Notes under the pieces: model-generated
The model's database searches: none
Told to the model about the DNA's origin: nothing
Seen by the model: the letters and a program-made list of their open reading frames with translations, nothing else
Shown: piece after piece, positions 49,601 to 62,399 of the stretch
Position numbering within the stretch: position 1 is the stretch's first letter
Layout of the letters: every line of letters starts with the position of its first letter
Source of the DNA: Viscum album
Taxonomy: Eukaryota > Streptophyta > Magnoliopsida > Santalales > Viscaceae
Length of the DNA stretch: 64,000 bases
NCBI GenBank assembly: GCA_963277665.1
Contig: OY728159.1
Coordinates: 1,023,265,343 to 1,023,329,342 of the forward strand
Direction: 5' to 3'
Position numbers and translations under genes: made by a program

Positions 49601-50439
49601 TCACTCGTACTATATTAATTATTATGTTCACTAGTATTCTAATTAAATGATCCATAAAATGATGTATCATCGTTGTCAGTTTGTATACTCCGTTTTCCCT
49701 ATTTTAGACCAACACATATAGCTATTATATACTCCATGAAAAATAAAATGTTCTTCTAATACTTATTGAAATTTTTTTCCTGAATGAAAAAAATATAAAC
49801 ATGGAGAAAGTATTTGAGAATGGTTTTATTATTGGTTTATTAAAAACATGAATAACTATTGGACTTCGTCATCATACACTTTTTAATATGATTATAATGA
49901 ATCCGTTTTCAATTCATATTCATCAAATTATGTTTATAAAATATTTATTTCTTAACAAAAATAAATAAATACACAGAAGATATCCATAATCGAAAGATAA
50001 TGTTATAGATAACTCTAATAAAGGGAATCCAACATTTATGTTTATAGATATGATTATTGAATTTTTTTTACCAAGGATGATAATAAAAGAAACAGTCATA
50101 TTTAAACAAATGTTTGAAGGTCCATGTTCATAATTTGATTCTACGTGGGGAAAAAGTAGGGAATAAATTTAATTGGAAAAAAATTATTTATCACTAGATG
50201 AATGAATAACATTGTAAATTATTGTTCATTATTTTCAATTAATTTTGACCTTGAATTATAAATTTGTTTAATAATATATTTTTTTAACATAAAATGTAAT
50301 GTAATCATCATATTTTATCATAGGGTTATGGAGCTTATAATTTCTGGATAAAATTTAATGAAATGTTATTGAAAAAAAAAAGATGTTTGATTCCATGTTA
50401 CACTAATTTTTTATAGATTATTATGGTCCATGTTTTATG
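49601..50439. other. AT-rich DNA upstream of TNP2, no firm feature
   Basis: This probably contains the decayed 5' part of the CACTA element, but I find no terminus before the E3 LTR. CACTAGTATTCTAATTAAAT near 49630 resembles a CACTA end by chance level only. Confidence 0.35.
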
Positions 50440-51467
50440 AGAATAATATAAAATACATGGTTTTTATAATAGGCATAAATTAGTAGGTAAACTTGATTTT
50501 TTGGATTTAGATTGTCAAACTCTCTTGAAATCTATATTTTAAAATGTAATTCCATGATTTTTATTTCTAAAATGAATTAATTTTTTTTGTGAAGATATGG
50601 ACAGCTGAGTTCTTTTTGGATTTAGGTGAGTTTTTAATGTGTGAGGTGCCAAAAAATCAATTTAAGAATGTTCGGGTAGTGGAGAATGATTTGTTTATAC
50701 TGTGTGGCCCATATATAGATACAATATAGGAAATTGTTTACCAAAGCATAGTTAGCCAATATTTGAAGGTGGGGGTGGATGACTATGCAAATTGCCATTA
50801 TTTTTCTGTATATTTTATCCAAATGGGATGAAAATTGTTTATTAAATCACTCTTTTCTATGTGAAATGTGGGGTTCATTGGATAGTGGCATGTGCAAGGG
50901 TTTTCCATGATTTGGTGAACTATTCACCCTGATGTCTGAGGTTGGGGTGATTTGGATAGTAGAACCCCATTGTTGGGACACATTTAGCAAACCTATGTGG
51001 CCAAATAGTGATTTTCATTTAAATGGTTGAAATTCAAATTCTACCACTCCCTCATATTTCTTCTTTTACTCCTCTTTTATCCTATACATCAAGTGTACAA
51101 CCGGGGTACCTCTCCATTTTTTCCTCCTATATGATTTATCCTAACTAATTCATTTAATATTTGATTTGAACATTATAATGTGTGTTGGAAGTGTATCATT
51201 ATACCCCCAATTCTTCTTAAATCCTATACACATTTACGACACCATACAGAATGCTAAATATATACAATCCCTTTTGACATGATTTTACGGAATTTTTATA
51301 AATATCCAAACTATTTTGATACAGCATGAATTAGAGGCTGGTATTTGATAAGAAAACTAATGGGCCCAAGGTATGTAGTTCCCAGATTTATCCTTAAATA
51401 AATCTGGGTTATGGAATGTGTTCTTGAATACACACATGTGGGTTTTCTATGTGAGACCCTATTAAAT
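50440..51467 (+). repeat. E3 5' LTR
   Basis: Aligned to 55648-56660. The start is placed where similarity to TGTAATATCATGGTTATTT fades (TAATATAAAATACATGG here). No clear primer site follows the right edge, so that end is soft. Confidence 0.65.
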
Positions 51468-53779
51468 TAATTCAATACATTACATTTATTACTTTATTTG
51501 ATGATATTTTGATGCACTTGATCATTTTTATTTGATTATGTTATGTTGGTAATGATGATTATGGTTGGTTGGGAAGGATTTTCTGATTTATTAACATGTT
51601 TAAATTAATTAAATTTTATATGATTATATGAGTTTGGAGGTATCATGATGGGCATGGAATGAGGTATTGAGGTAATGTTGATCTTTGAGACTATGATGAT
51701 TGGGTTTTTTAGGTTTTGGGAACAAATAGAGATATATGGGATAGTTTTGGAAATCAAAATTGATCGAGCTAGATCATTAGGATGTGGCAGATGGTGATGA
51801 ACATGTTTCATATGGTAGATGAGGTACGCAGGTTGGAACATGTTTGTCAAATTTTTTGGATTAGGTAATTTTGTGGATTTTATTTCACTTTTGTGGGCTA
51901 AGGATTCAGTTGGGGTCATGTAACAGAGTTATAAATCATTTTATGTGGTTTTGAAAACACAATTTGGGTGGATGTCTCATTAGATATTGTATCATTGGGG
52001 ATGGTGTTGACAATAATTTATGGAGGATGTGTTCACCATAGAAACCCAAAAATAATGGTGTTTGAGACCATCTATTGGAGGCTGAGGCTCTCCAGTATGA
52101 CATACCATGTATATATTTTTCCACTCTAGAATTTGATGAAGTGGTTAATATTCTCATTTGTTCCTGTTGATCACTAGGGGATTGTGTTTGTTGTTTTTAT
52201 GTTTGAGTTTCAACTATATATTTTTTATACATAGATTATATAATTATGTATTTTAGACAAACAAACTTAGGTGGGGGAATAATGAGTTCATAAAAACACC
52301 CTATATTGTCCCCTCATGATGCATGTAGACATTATGGATTTAATATTAGCTCAGAGACTAGGATCGAGCTTTGGATGATAGTGATAAGGGATGCACCGGT
52401 TCATGCGAGGGATGAAATAAGATCCACAGTCGTTCTTTTCATCGAGTTGAAGTTCTTGTGGGGTTTGTAAGTACATTCTTATATGATAATCCAAAAGCGA
52501 TCTTGCATGTCTATTTTTAGTTATTGTAATGGAATGTATCTTATATTCAAATGTTATATTGATTTTTGATTGTTTTTAATTATTTTGTTTTTTATTTCTT
52601 CTGTTAAGCTGATATTAATGTTGCTTCTATTCAATTCACTGATTCTAGTATGTTTTTGAATTGTGAACTTTATTATTATCATCACTATAGGGTATTGTAT
52701 CCCCACTATCACATAATCATACCGTCACTTCTAGCCAGCAACCTTCGACATATGGGGAGGAACACATAAGGTCTAGTGGTGCTTCATCATAGAGCATGAG
52801 TTTTATGTGGCTCCCACGTTAGGTTGATACAAATCATAATATATTTGTTTCTTTTTATTTTCTGCCTTAATGTTTGGGTTATTGTAGACCAAAGACCAGG
52901 ATCTAGTTAGAATTGAATAATGAACATATGTTTGGTTTCCTATATCCCCATGCATGGGGGATAGACCATGTTACTAGGGTTTGGAAATTGATATTATATT
53001 TTTAACTTTTATAGTTGATTGATTTAGTGCTTTAATGGTTTAGATGGGTGTGATATTGTCGGATTATTATATTTTTACCCTTGTCCTGGTATAGAAAGTG
53101 GAAATTGTTCAGGAATCATGATTGCAATTCGGCTCATATGATGTGTCTGTATGATAGTGATCTTCATCGGGAACTAAGAATGTGCTAAGAGACGTTGGAA
53201 TATTTATATTGTCAAAAAAATGATAAACAATGTTTTCCTGTATATTACTTTTTGATTCATTATACTCCTCCATCCCAGGTATGTGGTTCTTAATGAGATC
53301 AGTATGTAATTTTTTGTGAATATAGTATCCATGTCTATGATCTATTAATGGTATTCATGAATAATGGAATGTAGTGATTTATTTATAATTTTATCAAAAA
53401 TCAAAATAGTGTTTTCCTATATATCATTTTTTGGAAATTCAACCCAAACACCCCAGACTAATGATATTTGATATAAATGATATGGGATTAGATACTCTAT
53501 TATGGGTAGGAAAGGTGCCATGAGGCTGGTTGATATGTGATTATTCACATTAATATGGGTAGGAAAGGGTCCATTAGTCTAAATGACATGTTATATGGAT
53601 GTGGTAGGGGAGTGTATAGGTGGGGAGATGCACTACTTGATAGATCTTTCTTTATATGTGATATATATGAATATAATGGTGATAATGATGATAATGTTTG
53701 GTATTCAGTGTGATTCCACATAGATGTCCTATGATGGATCATGGAGAGGTAATATATGTGGTGATGCTAGAGAATGAAT

Positions 53780-53842
53780 GAGATGAGTCCCTTAAGGGTT
53801 GAGATGAGGCCCTTGAGGGTTGAGATGAGGCCCCTAAAGGTT
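53780..53842. repeat. 21-bp x 3 tandem repeat with palindromic core
   Basis: Three adjacent units of 21 bp close to GAGATGAGGCCCTTGAGGGTT. The core of unit 1 is the perfect palindrome CCCTTAAGGG. Units 2 and 3 carry CCCTTGAGGG and CCCCTAAAGG. Confidence 0.92.
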
Positions 53843-55180
53843 GGTTAGATCATGAGCCACATGTACAATATAGGCGGCATTCCGTTAAACTGTAGTAGAT
53901 GATAGAGTTTTTGATATGGATAAACCAAAATATTAATGAGTGATTAATGAGATCCCAGATGGGTGTTGATAGGGGAACTCATGGAGATGATCCATCCATG
54001 TCTAATTTAACAAGAGAGTCCAGTCTCATCACCCAGAATTGATTTAGGGAGAGGGTGGAGCAAATGAATCATAGAACTAGATCAAGTCTATGAAGATTAT
54101 TTTTTAACAAATTGAGACACCCCTTTGTTTGAGGGTGAATATTGATACCTATATAATCAGAGGAATGGAAAAACCATTGTAGGACATACATGTGTAGGAT
54201 GGAAGATATGAGGGAATATAATGGAATGATTTTAAGGCTACATTCATCATGAGATTTTTTTTCCCGGATACTTGTAGGGTTGATAGAGACCATGATTCCA
54301 GGAACCCACAGTTAGTAGATACTTACATTATGGATTATGTGGTGAATTTTATAGACATACTAGTTTTATCATTTTTTAGTAGGTAATTAAATCACCAGTG
54401 TGAAAATTTTTTAGTAGGGATTGTAGTATTACATTAATTTAAAGTTAAATATAATCATATTGTCCTCATTATAATTGGTAATAAATTATTATTTAGTATC
54501 TAGGGGGAATATAACGACCCGGACTATTCCTAGATGGGTGACACAGTCAGGTGAGGAAGGCAGTGATACTTCAGGTAGCTGAAAATGGGTTCGTGAGGGG
54601 CCTCATCAAATAAGATAGGAAAGAGATTTAGGAACATGATTGAGGAGTAGTAAATCTATTTTTTTATTCTTCTATTGAAGTATGTGACATTTTTGGACTT
54701 CGTTTGAGTGACCTATGAATGCGTATAGGGTGTGTAGAAATTTGGGGCCCATAGAGATGTTCAGGATGAAGAATTCTCTAGTTGTTGGGAGACATTGACC
54801 AGGTCAGACCAAAGGATATCTGTTAAGACTAAGAACAATACAATTATCTGGTAGAATGTATTATTTTCTGAATGTATAATTTGAAATAGAGTTAAAATAT
54901 AAAGACCCAGCTTTGGGGTCAGTTACTGAATAATGGTGCAGCTCTGTAGGGATGTATGGCCTTAGGGAGTTGGGATTCAGGCCAGGTGCATGCAATAAAG
55001 CTTTTAGGTGTAGTGTAGGCTAAGGATCTAATGAAGTAAAGAGGTTTTCCTTGACCTTTTCATTTCCTTTTGTTGTGGATGAACTGAATAGGTGCTAGTT
55101 AGTATGTGGGCATCATGTATGATGTGTGGATTATTTGATATGTGTAGACATCTAGAATTTAGTGGGCACTTATATACAAA

Positions 55181-55205
55181 TATATATATATATATATATA
55201 TATAT
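55181..55205. repeat. (TA)n microsatellite
   Basis: Twelve uninterrupted TA dinucleotides plus one base within the E3 interior. Confidence 0.95.
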
Positions 55206-55637
55206 TATGTAGGATTTATTTCTGATTAATAGTGTAATGTATGACTTTTTAACATCAGTTGGGATCTAGGACCTCAAGGGTTTCACATGAGACATGTGAA
55301 TGGGGTTGGAATCAGTTGTGTTATAGTATATATGGCCATCCGATGAGGTGTAGGACTCATGTGTGTTGTGGGAGACAAGGGTATGAGAAGACAATATGAT
55401 ACGGTTTAATAATGTTGTTATTCCATATGAATACATGTACATCTAAGGAAGTTCAGAGGAACCATTCGAGTATTAATGTTTGGGTATGGAAGTGATTGGG
55501 TGGGTAATTCCTATAGTGGGGAGAACCACAAGAGGAATTGACCTATGCTTGAGATACCAGGGTACTATTTATGATAATGGTATGATTGATACCATTTGAG
55601 AGAGATTACTCATAACTTATGGACAGTCTATTATAAT

Positions 55638-55647
55638 TTGGGGAGAG
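55638..55647 (+). other. E3 polypurine tract
   Basis: TTTGGGGAGAG sits immediately before TGTAATATC at 55648. This is the usual primer site for plus-strand DNA synthesis and it sets the left edge of the 3' LTR. Confidence 0.65.
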
Positions 55648-56660
55648 TGTAATATCATGGTTATTTAAGAAATTAAACAATTCCTATATAATCATGCATT
55701 TTTGAGGTTAGGGGTTGCGAAAAATTAAAATCTATGATTCAAATGCTAATTATGAGATGTTTAAAACTGAAAGGAATTTTTTTATATGGGGTTAAGGATT
55801 GGGGCCTAACAAAAATGTTTGTGTTTGTTTTGAGTTTGTTAATCCTTGGAAACTCAGTTTCTGAAAGTACTGGTGGAGGCTCACGGTTCGTTTAATCAGT
55901 ATAACCCTTAATGAGAAACGGTGTGGCTCAATTTTTTACTAATGTATGAGTATTCAAACCATCTGTGTGGGCCACATTTCCATGTACTTTTTCTTTAGTT
56001 TTCATTTGAGGTGATTTTTACGATATTTGAATGGTTTGGTAAACTAAGCACCTAGCCATGGTATGTGGGCTTCCATAGATATTGGCATCTACATGGGCTG
56101 AGCATATTTTGGTAAATATGTTCCTAGCCATGTGAGGTGGGGTGATTTGGATAGTATAACCACTTGGTTGGAACATGGTAGGAGAAATAGTGTTGTAAAA
56201 CACTAAGGGATACTTAGTGAGTTGAAATTCATATTCTACCCATCCCATATATTTGTTCTTTTACTCCTCTTTTCTCCTATCTTTTATGAGCATAGTAGGG
56301 TTTCCTCTCCATTTTTTTCTTCATCTATAGTATTTGGTCTTAGTCCATCACAAGAAGAACTAATTTGAATATTGTCAGGTGTGTTAGAAGCATAGAAGTA
56401 TGTTATTGAATCTTCTTTCTTCCATTCTTAGTTTTTCTCAACATATGGAATTAAAAATATTTACAAGCTATTTATACTTATTTTTAGGTAATTATTCTAT
56501 AGTTATTTTTTCTTTGGATATATTCTAGATTAGTGGTCTGTATTTGATGAGTGGGATTTTATGAGTCTATGGAAGGAAATTTATAGTGTTATCCTTAAAT
56601 ATAGATGTTTTATGGGTTTAGTTCTTAATCACACACATGTGAGTTTTCTAGATGAGATAA
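55648..56660 (+). repeat. E3 3' LTR
   Basis: Begins TGTAATATCATGG. The minus-strand ORF at 56018-56248 lies entirely inside this LTR and is not a gene. The right edge is set by loss of similarity with the 5' LTR after GATGAGA, near 56660. Confidence 0.66.
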
Positions 56661-57900
56661 TAATGGTTAAAATCTCATTATTTTATTAATAGAAATTAAT
56701 GTTTTTTATGTTTCTAAAAATCTAAATGTTTTATGATAGTAAGACAATTAATGTAAAATTTGATACAAAAATGGTCAATTGTTGATCATCCATTAGTTTA
56801 AGAAGTTTTCTAATTAATTCAATAAATAAACCATTTTTTAATGGATTTACTACAAAAATCTACTACTATCCATCTCCCAAAAAAATGTACATTTTAAAAT
56901 CAACCACTAATTGAAATACCATTGAATTTTCTACCACTTTAATGAGATATCATTCATTGATGGTGTCATTAGGATGATAAACCATAAAAAATAATCTAAC
57001 ACCATAGAAAAAGTACCACAAATATAAATATAACTTCTAAAGATATAATTCCATATTGCAACAATTGTTTCCAGACTCTTATTTGAATTTAATTATTCAA
57101 ATGGATTGTTTAAGGAATTAAATGTAGCCAGCTGCACATGGATTTATGAATCATCATTACTAAACTACTCCACATATTCATTGATTATTAAGTCAAACCA
57201 TTCCTAGTTTTTCACACAATGGAAGGATCCAATGAATAATTGGACATATAGATGAATACATTCTAAATATATCCATCAATAACACGTATTGAAAAACGTA
57301 TCCAACAACAGAGACATGTCTATAGAGAATAATATATTTCATATGCTGAATCAAGAAAACTCAAGATACACCTATATGTGGAAGTATTCAGGTCATAAAT
57401 AGGATGAAAACTTTTTGAATTTTAATAGTTTCACAATGCTCTGTTTTGCTACATATTTTTAGGAAACTATTCAATATCATTTCAATGACATATGTGAGGA
57501 AATTTGAGAATCTAATGAAATTCAGATCGAGTAACATCACTTGTTCCCATCTCAATTAATTTCTCTTTCTATATGTGCCTTACATTTGAAAATTTTTGTT
57601 TCAATTGGTTTAACATAAAAGAACATTTTCATGTATTTAGTATGACTATTCTCATCACACTCGCTTAAATATTGTCATTTGTATACACATGAAAAATATG
57701 GATGAGATTGTATATAAATTGTACTTTTTTATCACAAGTATAATAGTAGAAGATGTGTTTTCCTAGATAGCCTATGTTATGTAGTTTGTAAACCCCATCA
57801 TATGTTATGGATCATGTTTATTTTTTAATGAGCTTCATGGGAGCATGTTATTTCCATGTATAACGAGTTATGTCCTAGCTTGAGATTGATCCACCTTTCA
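56661..57900. other. AT-rich DNA, no recognised feature
   Basis: Flank between E3 and the Sirevirus. Nothing recognisable on either strand. The distal part may belong to the Sirevirus 5' LTR, whose start I could not place. Confidence 0.4.
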
Positions 57901-57945
57901 TAATTCCGCTATGATTTATTAGTTTTTTCCTCTATATTTCAAAGT

Positions 57946-57966
57946 TATATATATATATATATATAT
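57946..57966. repeat. (TA)n microsatellite
   Basis: Ten TA dinucleotides followed by a T and A-rich run, within the presumed 5' LTR of E4. Confidence 0.95.
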
Positions 57967-58263
57967 TTTTTAAAAAAAATTTAAAAAAAATACACTAATA
58001 TTTAATCGTGATCTTTTCTTCATTCAGAGTGATTTTTATAGTAAATTAGTTTTAATAGATAACATCATTTCTTCTATTTTTTTATCTGAGGGTTGATCCC
58101 ACTTTGGGAATATATTTTAAAAATAAAATTATTTGTTTACACTATTTTGTATTACTAGGAGTTTCTATTTAATTTAGGGATTATAAATTTAATTCTATTT
58201 ATTATAACTCTTATTACGAAGTAAATTCACCCCACAGGTTATTTAATCACTCTAATTTACATT

Positions 58264-58275
58264 TGGTATCATAGA
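58264..58275 (+). other. E4 primer-binding site (initiator tRNA-Met type)
   Basis: TGGTATCATAGA matches TGGTATCAGAGC at 10 of 12 positions. It follows TTTACA, a reasonable LTR 3' end, by two bases. It lies about 90 bp upstream of the gag ATG. Confidence 0.78.
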
Positions 58276-58355
58276 GATTTTAAAAATATAATTTATTATG
58301 ATCTATTTCCTATTTAAAGATCAAAAAAATTTATTTATTCTATATTTAAATCATG

Positions 58356-59757
58356 ATGGATTATTATACACAAGAGTTAACTTCTAATAATAGCCCTACA
58401 TATTTTAATATTATGAATTATAATCAATGGATGATTAACATGAAAAGGTACATTTAAAGTATGTGATTTGAAATTTGAACCGTCATTGAGGATAAATACT
58501 AACCACCCAAAACAACTAGACATAAATAGAGTGATCCTAATAAACCATTATATAAAAATAACATTTAATATATGAATTACTGTTATTGTTATTTAGGAGA
58601 TGAAGAGTTTTAAACAATATGATCACGTACCACTTCATTTGATAGTTGTGATACATTTTTTACTTGTCAGGGAGGAACATAAAATGCCAAAGAAATGATT
58701 TTGAATAATTATAGTATTAAATATGAGACCATTAATATAAAATCTAGAGAATCTATATCTACCACGTATCTTAGGTAAAATTATATTTTGAACACTATAC
58801 ACTTGAATGGGTAACCAATTACTGAAAATGATAAAGTGTTGTGCCTGCTAATATATTTACTAGATTTATGTTGATGAATATGACTTTGAATTTGGTAATC
58901 ATGTGATATATGTAAAATTCACACTAATATGTTAATAGTAAAACTCATGATGTATGATGTGGAACTCAAATTAAATATAGAAGATGGATTTTCATGAATG
59001 ATAAAGATAGAATATTACAAGAAATCTAACTCAAAGAAAAAATGATTATTAAAGAAGACAACTAATGTGATGGGAAATGATTATCTAAAATGAAAAATAA
59101 ATTCCTTAATGAGCTATAAGATTCATGAAATTATAAAAAAAGAATATATTTTTCAACAAGACAATCTATAGTGCAATGTATTACAATGGAGGTAACTTGA
59201 GAAAATAATGTAAAAAAGGATTATACTATAAATGAAAATATCTACTATGATTGTAACACAAAAGATCATATCAATGAAAGCTCTCCTATGTTAATTTTTA
59301 ATAAATAGTATTAGGACATAGATAAATGGTATAAAAAGAATATAAATGAAACGTTTAGTGCTTCATAATATTGATAAAGTGCTTTTAGACTATTTCATTT
59401 TACAATAATTATAGTGAAAATATGTGTTTTATAGAAAAAACATCTAAGGTATATAATAATTTTTTTAAATAAACTATTTATAATTAAAAACATTTTTTAC
59501 ATTAGAATATTATAAAAAACATGTACACTTAAGAAATGACTTAATACCTTGTTATTATGGAGGATACATTCAATGAAATTAGAGATAAATATATTATTTT
59601 AAATAAAAAACATGACATATCTATTCACATTGAAACTAATATTATTATAGAGAAGGATAAAAATAATCAAATGAGGAAACAAAATATTGAACCAAATTTT
59701 TCCAATGAAAATTTAAAAAAAGGATCTGGAGAAAATTACAAATACAATAAATGAAGT
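58356..59757 (+). pseudogene. gag: E4 gag pseudogene (Sirevirus type)
   Basis: The ATG at 58356 opens MDYYTQELTSNNSPTYFNIM, then NYNQWMINMKRYI, matching the copia gag start (P-F-G-NY--W---M). Near 58640-58790 I read NNYSIKYETINIKSRESIST, matching the LTHEYELFRMNTNESI block of Sirevirus gag. A zinc-knuckle remnant YYDCNTKDHINESSP lies near 59242-59290, where C-x2-C-x4-H-x4-C has lost its first and last Cys. The open segment 59557-59757 (65 codons, MEDTFNEIRDKYIILNKK) is the charged C-terminal part. Frames change at least twice and stops are common. Confidence 0.82.
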
Positions 59758-59989
59758 ATCCTATATTCTTGGAAATAAAACAAAACCAATTAATACAATT
59801 AAAATTGGATTCTAACCTAGAAAGGGAAATATGAATTAAACTAATTTTTTTCTAATCCTAAGTATTTCATTTCAGTGAATAAATCATATTTTAATAGACC
59901 TAGATGTTATTTAATTTCCAAAAGTCTAAAATCAACCTAGAGTAAACATTTTAAACAATTGTTAATTCCAAAATCCCTTATAACATACA

Positions 59990-60430
59990 TCGTTGGAACA
60001 AATAAAATTTCAATATCAAATTACGTTTTCATTAAGAATCTATTTTTTGGGAAACCTGGTAAAAAAACTCTATAAAGTACTTTTTTATTTAGAGAGTGGG
60101 AACTCCATACATATGGATATGGACTATTCAATTTCAAGATTTTAATTATTGTTGATGGTAGACATTTCACCTCTGTAAAAATACCAAAAGAAAAATAATT
60201 TTCCTTAGTTAATTCAGTAACTCTAATACTATTTATATTTGCAATAATTTATATGTATATTTATTAAATTATAATCATCTTATCAACTCACAATTTTGTG
60301 ATTATGGGTTTTATGTTAATTTTGAAAAAAATTCCTCAAATATTTTTAATTTTGAATATAATTTAGTTTTCAAAGATTTGATAAATTATATTGTATATGT
60401 CGATAATTTAGATTTATTGTTCTCTTGAAT
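59990..60430 (+). pseudogene. E4 protease to pre-integrase remnant
   Basis: Around 60230-60430 a frame reads NNLYVYLLNYNHLINSQFCD and YGFYVNFEKNS, then VFKDLINYIVYVDNLDLLFS. This aligns with the copia block V-NVL-V--L--NLLSISQLCDKG--V-FEK and NIY-IDL. The protease itself (D-S-G-C motif) should lie just upstream, in 59990-60200, but I cannot see an intact D-S-G there. Confidence 0.7.
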
Positions 60431-60479
60431 TCTTTACTATCCAAGTTCCTTCCATTAAGAGTCTTAAATTTGTAATAGT

Positions 60480-61140
60480 AAACTAGTCCATTGCATCATT
60501 CAATATCTTAGAAAGATAGTTAATAATTATTAGTCAAGGATATGTTGAAACTAGATTTCCTACCCGATAGTGTCTTTAACCCATGCCAAAAAGAGAAACA
60601 ACACAAAATATCATTCAAATAAAAGAAATAATTTTCAACGTTTCAACCACTATAGGTATGTCACTTGGATTTGATTGTACCCCTCTAGATTTTCTTGATC
60701 AAATGGAAATAACTAATTTTATGTTCAAGTAGATGAAATCTATATACATAGTTTGGTATTATTTCTATCTCACAAAACTGAATCCAGTACCAATTTTGGT
60801 AAGTATTACAAATCTATAAAAAATAGTGGAAATAAAATTTAGAACATTATAATGAATCATGGATGTGATTTTGAATACCAAGATTTTGAATAATTATTCT
60901 AACAACATGGCTATAATAATAACTTCTCTACTCCTAAAATCCCACATTAGATTAGTGTAGTAGAAAAGATAAATATAAAACTTGGTGAAATTTATTGAAC
61001 TATTCTCAATGCGTATGATTTATCTATTTAAATTATGAAAGATGCATTTAATACATCATACTACATAATAAATATAATTTTAATTAGACTGCATTTAAAA
61101 ACCTCATATTAAATATGGTATATATGAAATACAAATGTTT
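60480..61140 (+). pseudogene. E4 integrase remnant
   Basis: Recognisable blocks are FLSHKTESSTNF near 60765, NHGCDFEYQDFE at about 60853-60893, NFSTPKIPH, VVEKINIKLGEIY and AFNTSYYIINI-LIRLHLKT near 61045-61090. They match the copia core (FLKHKDE--F--F, SDHGGEFEN--FE, NFSSPRTPQQNGVVERKNR-L-E, A--T--Y--NR). The second catalytic Asp of SDHG is Asn here, while the Glu of VVERKN is kept. Function would be insertion of cDNA. Stops are frequent. Confidence 0.8.
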
Positions 61141-61279
61141 TTTAATTTCATTTTTTTGTTTTCAAAGCCTTTATTATAAAATAAAAGGATAATAATGAAA
61201 AATATTATCCATGAGTGATGAAGAAATTTCCCTTGGATATTTTCAAACTATTATCTAATATGGGGTATTTAAAAAAACC

Positions 61280-62390
61280 TATGTTTTTTGAGGAATCAAT
61301 ACATGTCACTTTTGATGGAAGAGGTGCACATACGTCTACGTCTTATTTATATAACCTTGAAGGCAATATTTTTAAACTGAATATAAATGATTAACATAAT
61401 GCTATTTCTGTTAAATAAGCTTAAAAATATTACAGTTCTTATTTAATACCTAAACCTAAACCTATAGGTAACAATGAAATATCCATCACATATTTTCCTA
61501 GATTTAATAGGAATCATAAATATCATCTCCTTGGTGATGTAGTTAGAAACCTTGATAGAGTACCAAAAACTATATCATATCTTATATATCATGATGAGCC
61601 TCAAGATATCATTTCATAGCTTGAACATGAGAAAATAAATAATGAAATTAATGATTAATTATTGGTAATTTTAATAAAATTAAGAACTCGATAAAATTAT
61701 CATAAATAGAGAATGGGAACTATTTGATAGACCTAATGAAATTATGGAAATTTTCACAAAATGGTTGTTAACAAATAATTCTTATGAATAGGGAACCATA
61801 TATAAAAACAAAACTAGATTGGTTTCAAAATGATATAGTTTATAATTACTTACTCACAATGAGGAAACCTTTTCAGAAGTTGCTACACTTGAATCCTTTT
61901 CAAGGCTCATTTCATTTGTAGCGCATTATAATTTAAACCTATATTAGATTGATGATAAGAGTTTTATACAGATTAACTATATATTTAATGACTTTTTTCT
62001 TGAATATCCCCATGGATTTAATGATTCTCTTTGAAAAGTTATTTTTTAATATTAAAATTGCTTTATATGGATTAAAATAAGTTCTTGATTCTTCATATCA
62101 TTGGATTAGATATTTCATTATTTACCAAGTATTTTCAAAAGGAATAGATGATCATAATTTATTAATAAAAATAATTTAAAATTATTGTTTAGTATTAAAA
62201 ATTTATGTTGATGATATTATTTATAGATATTCGAGAAATTTGTTATCTACTAATTTTTTAAAATTATTTGAAATGAAATTAGAAATGAGTTTAATAGGTG
62301 AGTTACAATTCACTCTTGTTTTCCAAATTTTTTAAATTATATTTTGAATTATTATTAGTAAATGTAAGTACACCAAATAGTTAAAAATTT
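61280..62390 (+). pseudogene. pol: E4 reverse transcriptase remnant
   Basis: Begins with a linker (IHVSFDGRGAHTSTS, then LLGDVVRNLDRVPKTISYLI). RT proper follows: FTKWLL, YKNKTRLVSK, EETFSEVATLES, FVAHYNLNLY-IDDKS, and an intact YVDD catalytic box at 62204-62215 inside LKIYVDDIIYRYS. The end reads FEMKLEMSLIGELQFTLVFQ. These match the copia pattern KWVFKNK---G-IVRNKARLVAQGY, EETFAPVARLEAIR, F-LYQMDVKSAFLNG, YVDDIIFG and FEMSMMGELNFFLGLQ. Stops and frameshifts surround the well-kept palm. Confidence 0.9.
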
Positions 62391-62399
62391 TTTGGTTTT

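Larger units (their letters stand above)
51468..55647 (+). other. E3 internal region, no coding domain recognised
   Basis: The minus-strand ORF at 51605-51919 (104 codons) is not matched by any family I know and is probably a chance frame. The region contains a 21-bp triplicated repeat (53780-53842), an isolated polypurine/LTR-start look-alike (54501-54520) and a (TA)n run (55181-55205). Confidence 0.5.
50440..56660 (+). mobile_element. E3: old LTR element with 1-kb LTRs and no recognisable coding domain
   Basis: Two segments of about 1.0 kb (50440-51467 and 55648-56660) are collinear. Shared blocks include GGGGTGATTTGGATAGTA (50948 and 56139), TTGAAATTCA-ATTCTACC, TTCTTTTACTCCTCTTTT, CCTCTCCATTTTTT and CACACATGTGRGTTTTCTA. 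The right copy is preceded by TTTGGGGAGAG, a good polypurine tract, and begins TGTAATATC, giving plus orientation. I could find no gypsy or copia protein motif in the 4.2-kb interior, so it is either a non-autonomous (LARD-like) element or decayed beyond recognition. Confidence 0.68.

Noticed and set aside
51605..51919. 104-codon minus-strand ORF
   Set aside because: It is rich in Pro, Ser, His and Ile from AT-rich complement sequence, lies inside E3, and shows no domain.
54511..56660. E3 3' LTR starting at 54511 instead of 55648
   Set aside because: The 5' partner shows no similarity to 54511-55647, and TTTGGGGAGAG-TGTAATATC at 55648 gives LTRs of matching length.
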